31,730 nucleotides of DNA, taken from assembly GCA_902803265.1 (NCBI GenBank), contig CADCPD010000025.1, positions 1-31,730 of the forward strand, read 5' to 3'. Origin of the DNA: an uncultured bacterium. Its GTDB lineage: Bacteria > Cyanobacteriota > Vampirovibrionia > Gastranaerophilales > Gastranaerophilaceae. Under the pieces are notes generated by a model. It was not told where the DNA came from and did not search any database. It saw nothing but the letters and a program-made list of their open reading frames with translations. The position numbers were made by a program, and so were the translations under genes. Positions 31,517 through 31,730 of the stretch are shown here, piece by piece. Positions within the stretch are counted from its first letter, which is position 1; each line of letters opens with the position of its first letter.

Positions 31517-31531
31517 TTGAAAGGAGATCAA
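31517..31531 (+). promoter_or_regulatory. Shine-Dalgarno hairpin of flagellin 2
   Basis: TTGA-AAGGAGA-TCAA, a 4-bp stem with the Shine-Dalgarno sequence in the loop. The same loop and right arm as in flagellin 1, but a shorter stem. Confidence 0.5.
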
Positions 31532-31535
31532 TTCT

Positions 31536-31730
31536 ATGGCTATTACAATTAACACAAACATGTCCTCTTTAGTTGCACAAAAATCGTTAAACGCTGCAAC
31601 CAACAACATGAACACTGCAATGCAACGTTTGTCAACCGGTATGAAGATAAATTCATCAAAAGATGATGCAGCAGGAAGCGCCGTTAGTACGAGATTGGAA
31701 TACAAAATCAGTTCATTAGCTGTAGCTGAA
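31536..31730 (+). CDS. Second flagellin, N-terminal part, cut by window end
   Basis: Sixty-five codons of a flagellin paralogue are seen, beginning MAITINTNMSSLVAQKSL and nearly identical to the first copy for this stretch. Differences include NAATNNMNTAMQ for NSATNVMDTAMQ, TGMKIN for TGLKIN and STRLEYK for ATRLNYK. Its ribosome-binding region (GAAAGGAGATCAATTCT before the ATG) is identical to that of the first gene, which points to recent duplication. The frame is open at the window end. The copies probably form one composite filament or are used in different states; the sequence does not say which. Confidence 0.95.
   Translation, partial: MAITINTNMSSLVAQKSLNAATNNMNTAMQRLSTGMKINSSKDDAAGSAVSTRLEYKISSLAVAE

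Larger units (their letters stand above)
30999..31535. other. 537-bp non-coding gap between the two flagellin genes
   Basis: No convincing coding frame exists here. It holds a 13-bp inverted repeat just after flagellin 1, a small ACCCT/AGGGT hairpin (31160-31176) and a GGA-loop hairpin at 31236-31253. It ends in two GGA-containing hairpins before flagellin 2. GGA occurs seven times. No clear sigma-28 or sigma-70 promoter could be fixed. Confidence 0.6.

Noticed and set aside
1..31730. CRISPR array, tRNA, rRNA, insertion sequence or prophage
   Set aside because: No evenly spaced repeats, cloverleaf genes, transposase motifs or phage genes were seen; the Xer protein is a housekeeping recombinase by context.

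Overview
The window is a compact, AT-rich stretch (low GC judged by eye, not computed) of a bacterial chromosome with 27 coding regions, two of them cut by the window edges. The cell is a diderm: there is a TolC-type outer membrane channel with a MacA-like adaptor and a split MacB pump. It has peptidoglycan genes (a class A PBP, a VanX-like dipeptidase, a SpoIID-domain protein), a three-SLH-repeat exported protein and flagella. Energy and oxygen handling look anaerobic: an ADP-forming acyl-CoA synthetase and a flavodiiron protein fused to flavin-reductase and rubredoxin modules. SLH envelope protein, SpoIID without sporulation genes, a cyanobacterial-style flavodiiron fusion and a phytol/dolichol-kinase-like protein together suggest a non-photosynthetic relative of Cyanobacteria (Vampirovibrionia/'Melainabacteria', Gastranaerophilales type). 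That placement is an inference from gene content; a diderm Firmicute is not excluded.

Layout. 1-1065: 3' part of an ADP-forming acyl-CoA synthetase. 1146-3153 (-): two glycosyltransferases. 3341-4652: an XRE regulator convergent with a calpain-like cysteine protease. 4895-9447 (-): a tolC-macA-macB(ATPase)-macB(permease) operon. 9532-11095: hisS and a degenerate nucleotidyltransferase-like gene, fired from a promoter that shares its -35 box with the efflux operon. 11092-13422: MFS carrier and WcbI-like polysaccharide protein. 13502-15328: flavodiiron fusion. 15364-19322 (-): YjbR, BioG-like esterase, VanX-like dipeptidase, polyprenol/phytol kinase-like protein and a 10-TM metal exporter. 19448-21749: methyltransferase, SLH protein and YkgJ cysteine-cluster protein. 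21827-27395: PBP1A, LysS, Xer recombinase, RsmD and HU. 27591-29636: SpoIID protein and MetX. 29904-31730: two tandem flagellin genes.

The most notable signals are regulatory. Both flagellin genes have leaders rich in GGA motifs set in hairpin loops. Each ends in the same arrangement: a CGGA-tetraloop hairpin, a 2-nt linker, then a hairpin whose loop is the Shine-Dalgarno sequence. The stem of the first hairpin differs in sequence between the two genes while its structure is kept. This is the expected form of CsrA (RsmA) binding sites. Separately, hisS has a perfect TTGACA-17-TATAAT promoter whose predicted start point is the A of the ATG, implying a leaderless mRNA. The -35 box of that promoter is shared, on the other strand, with the efflux operon. 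Several other genes also have a -10 box about 5-9 nt before the start codon and no Shine-Dalgarno sequence, while others (HU, metX, lysS, flagellins) have strong ones. The calpain-like protease, with Gln/Cys/His/Asn all recognisable, is the most unusual protein.
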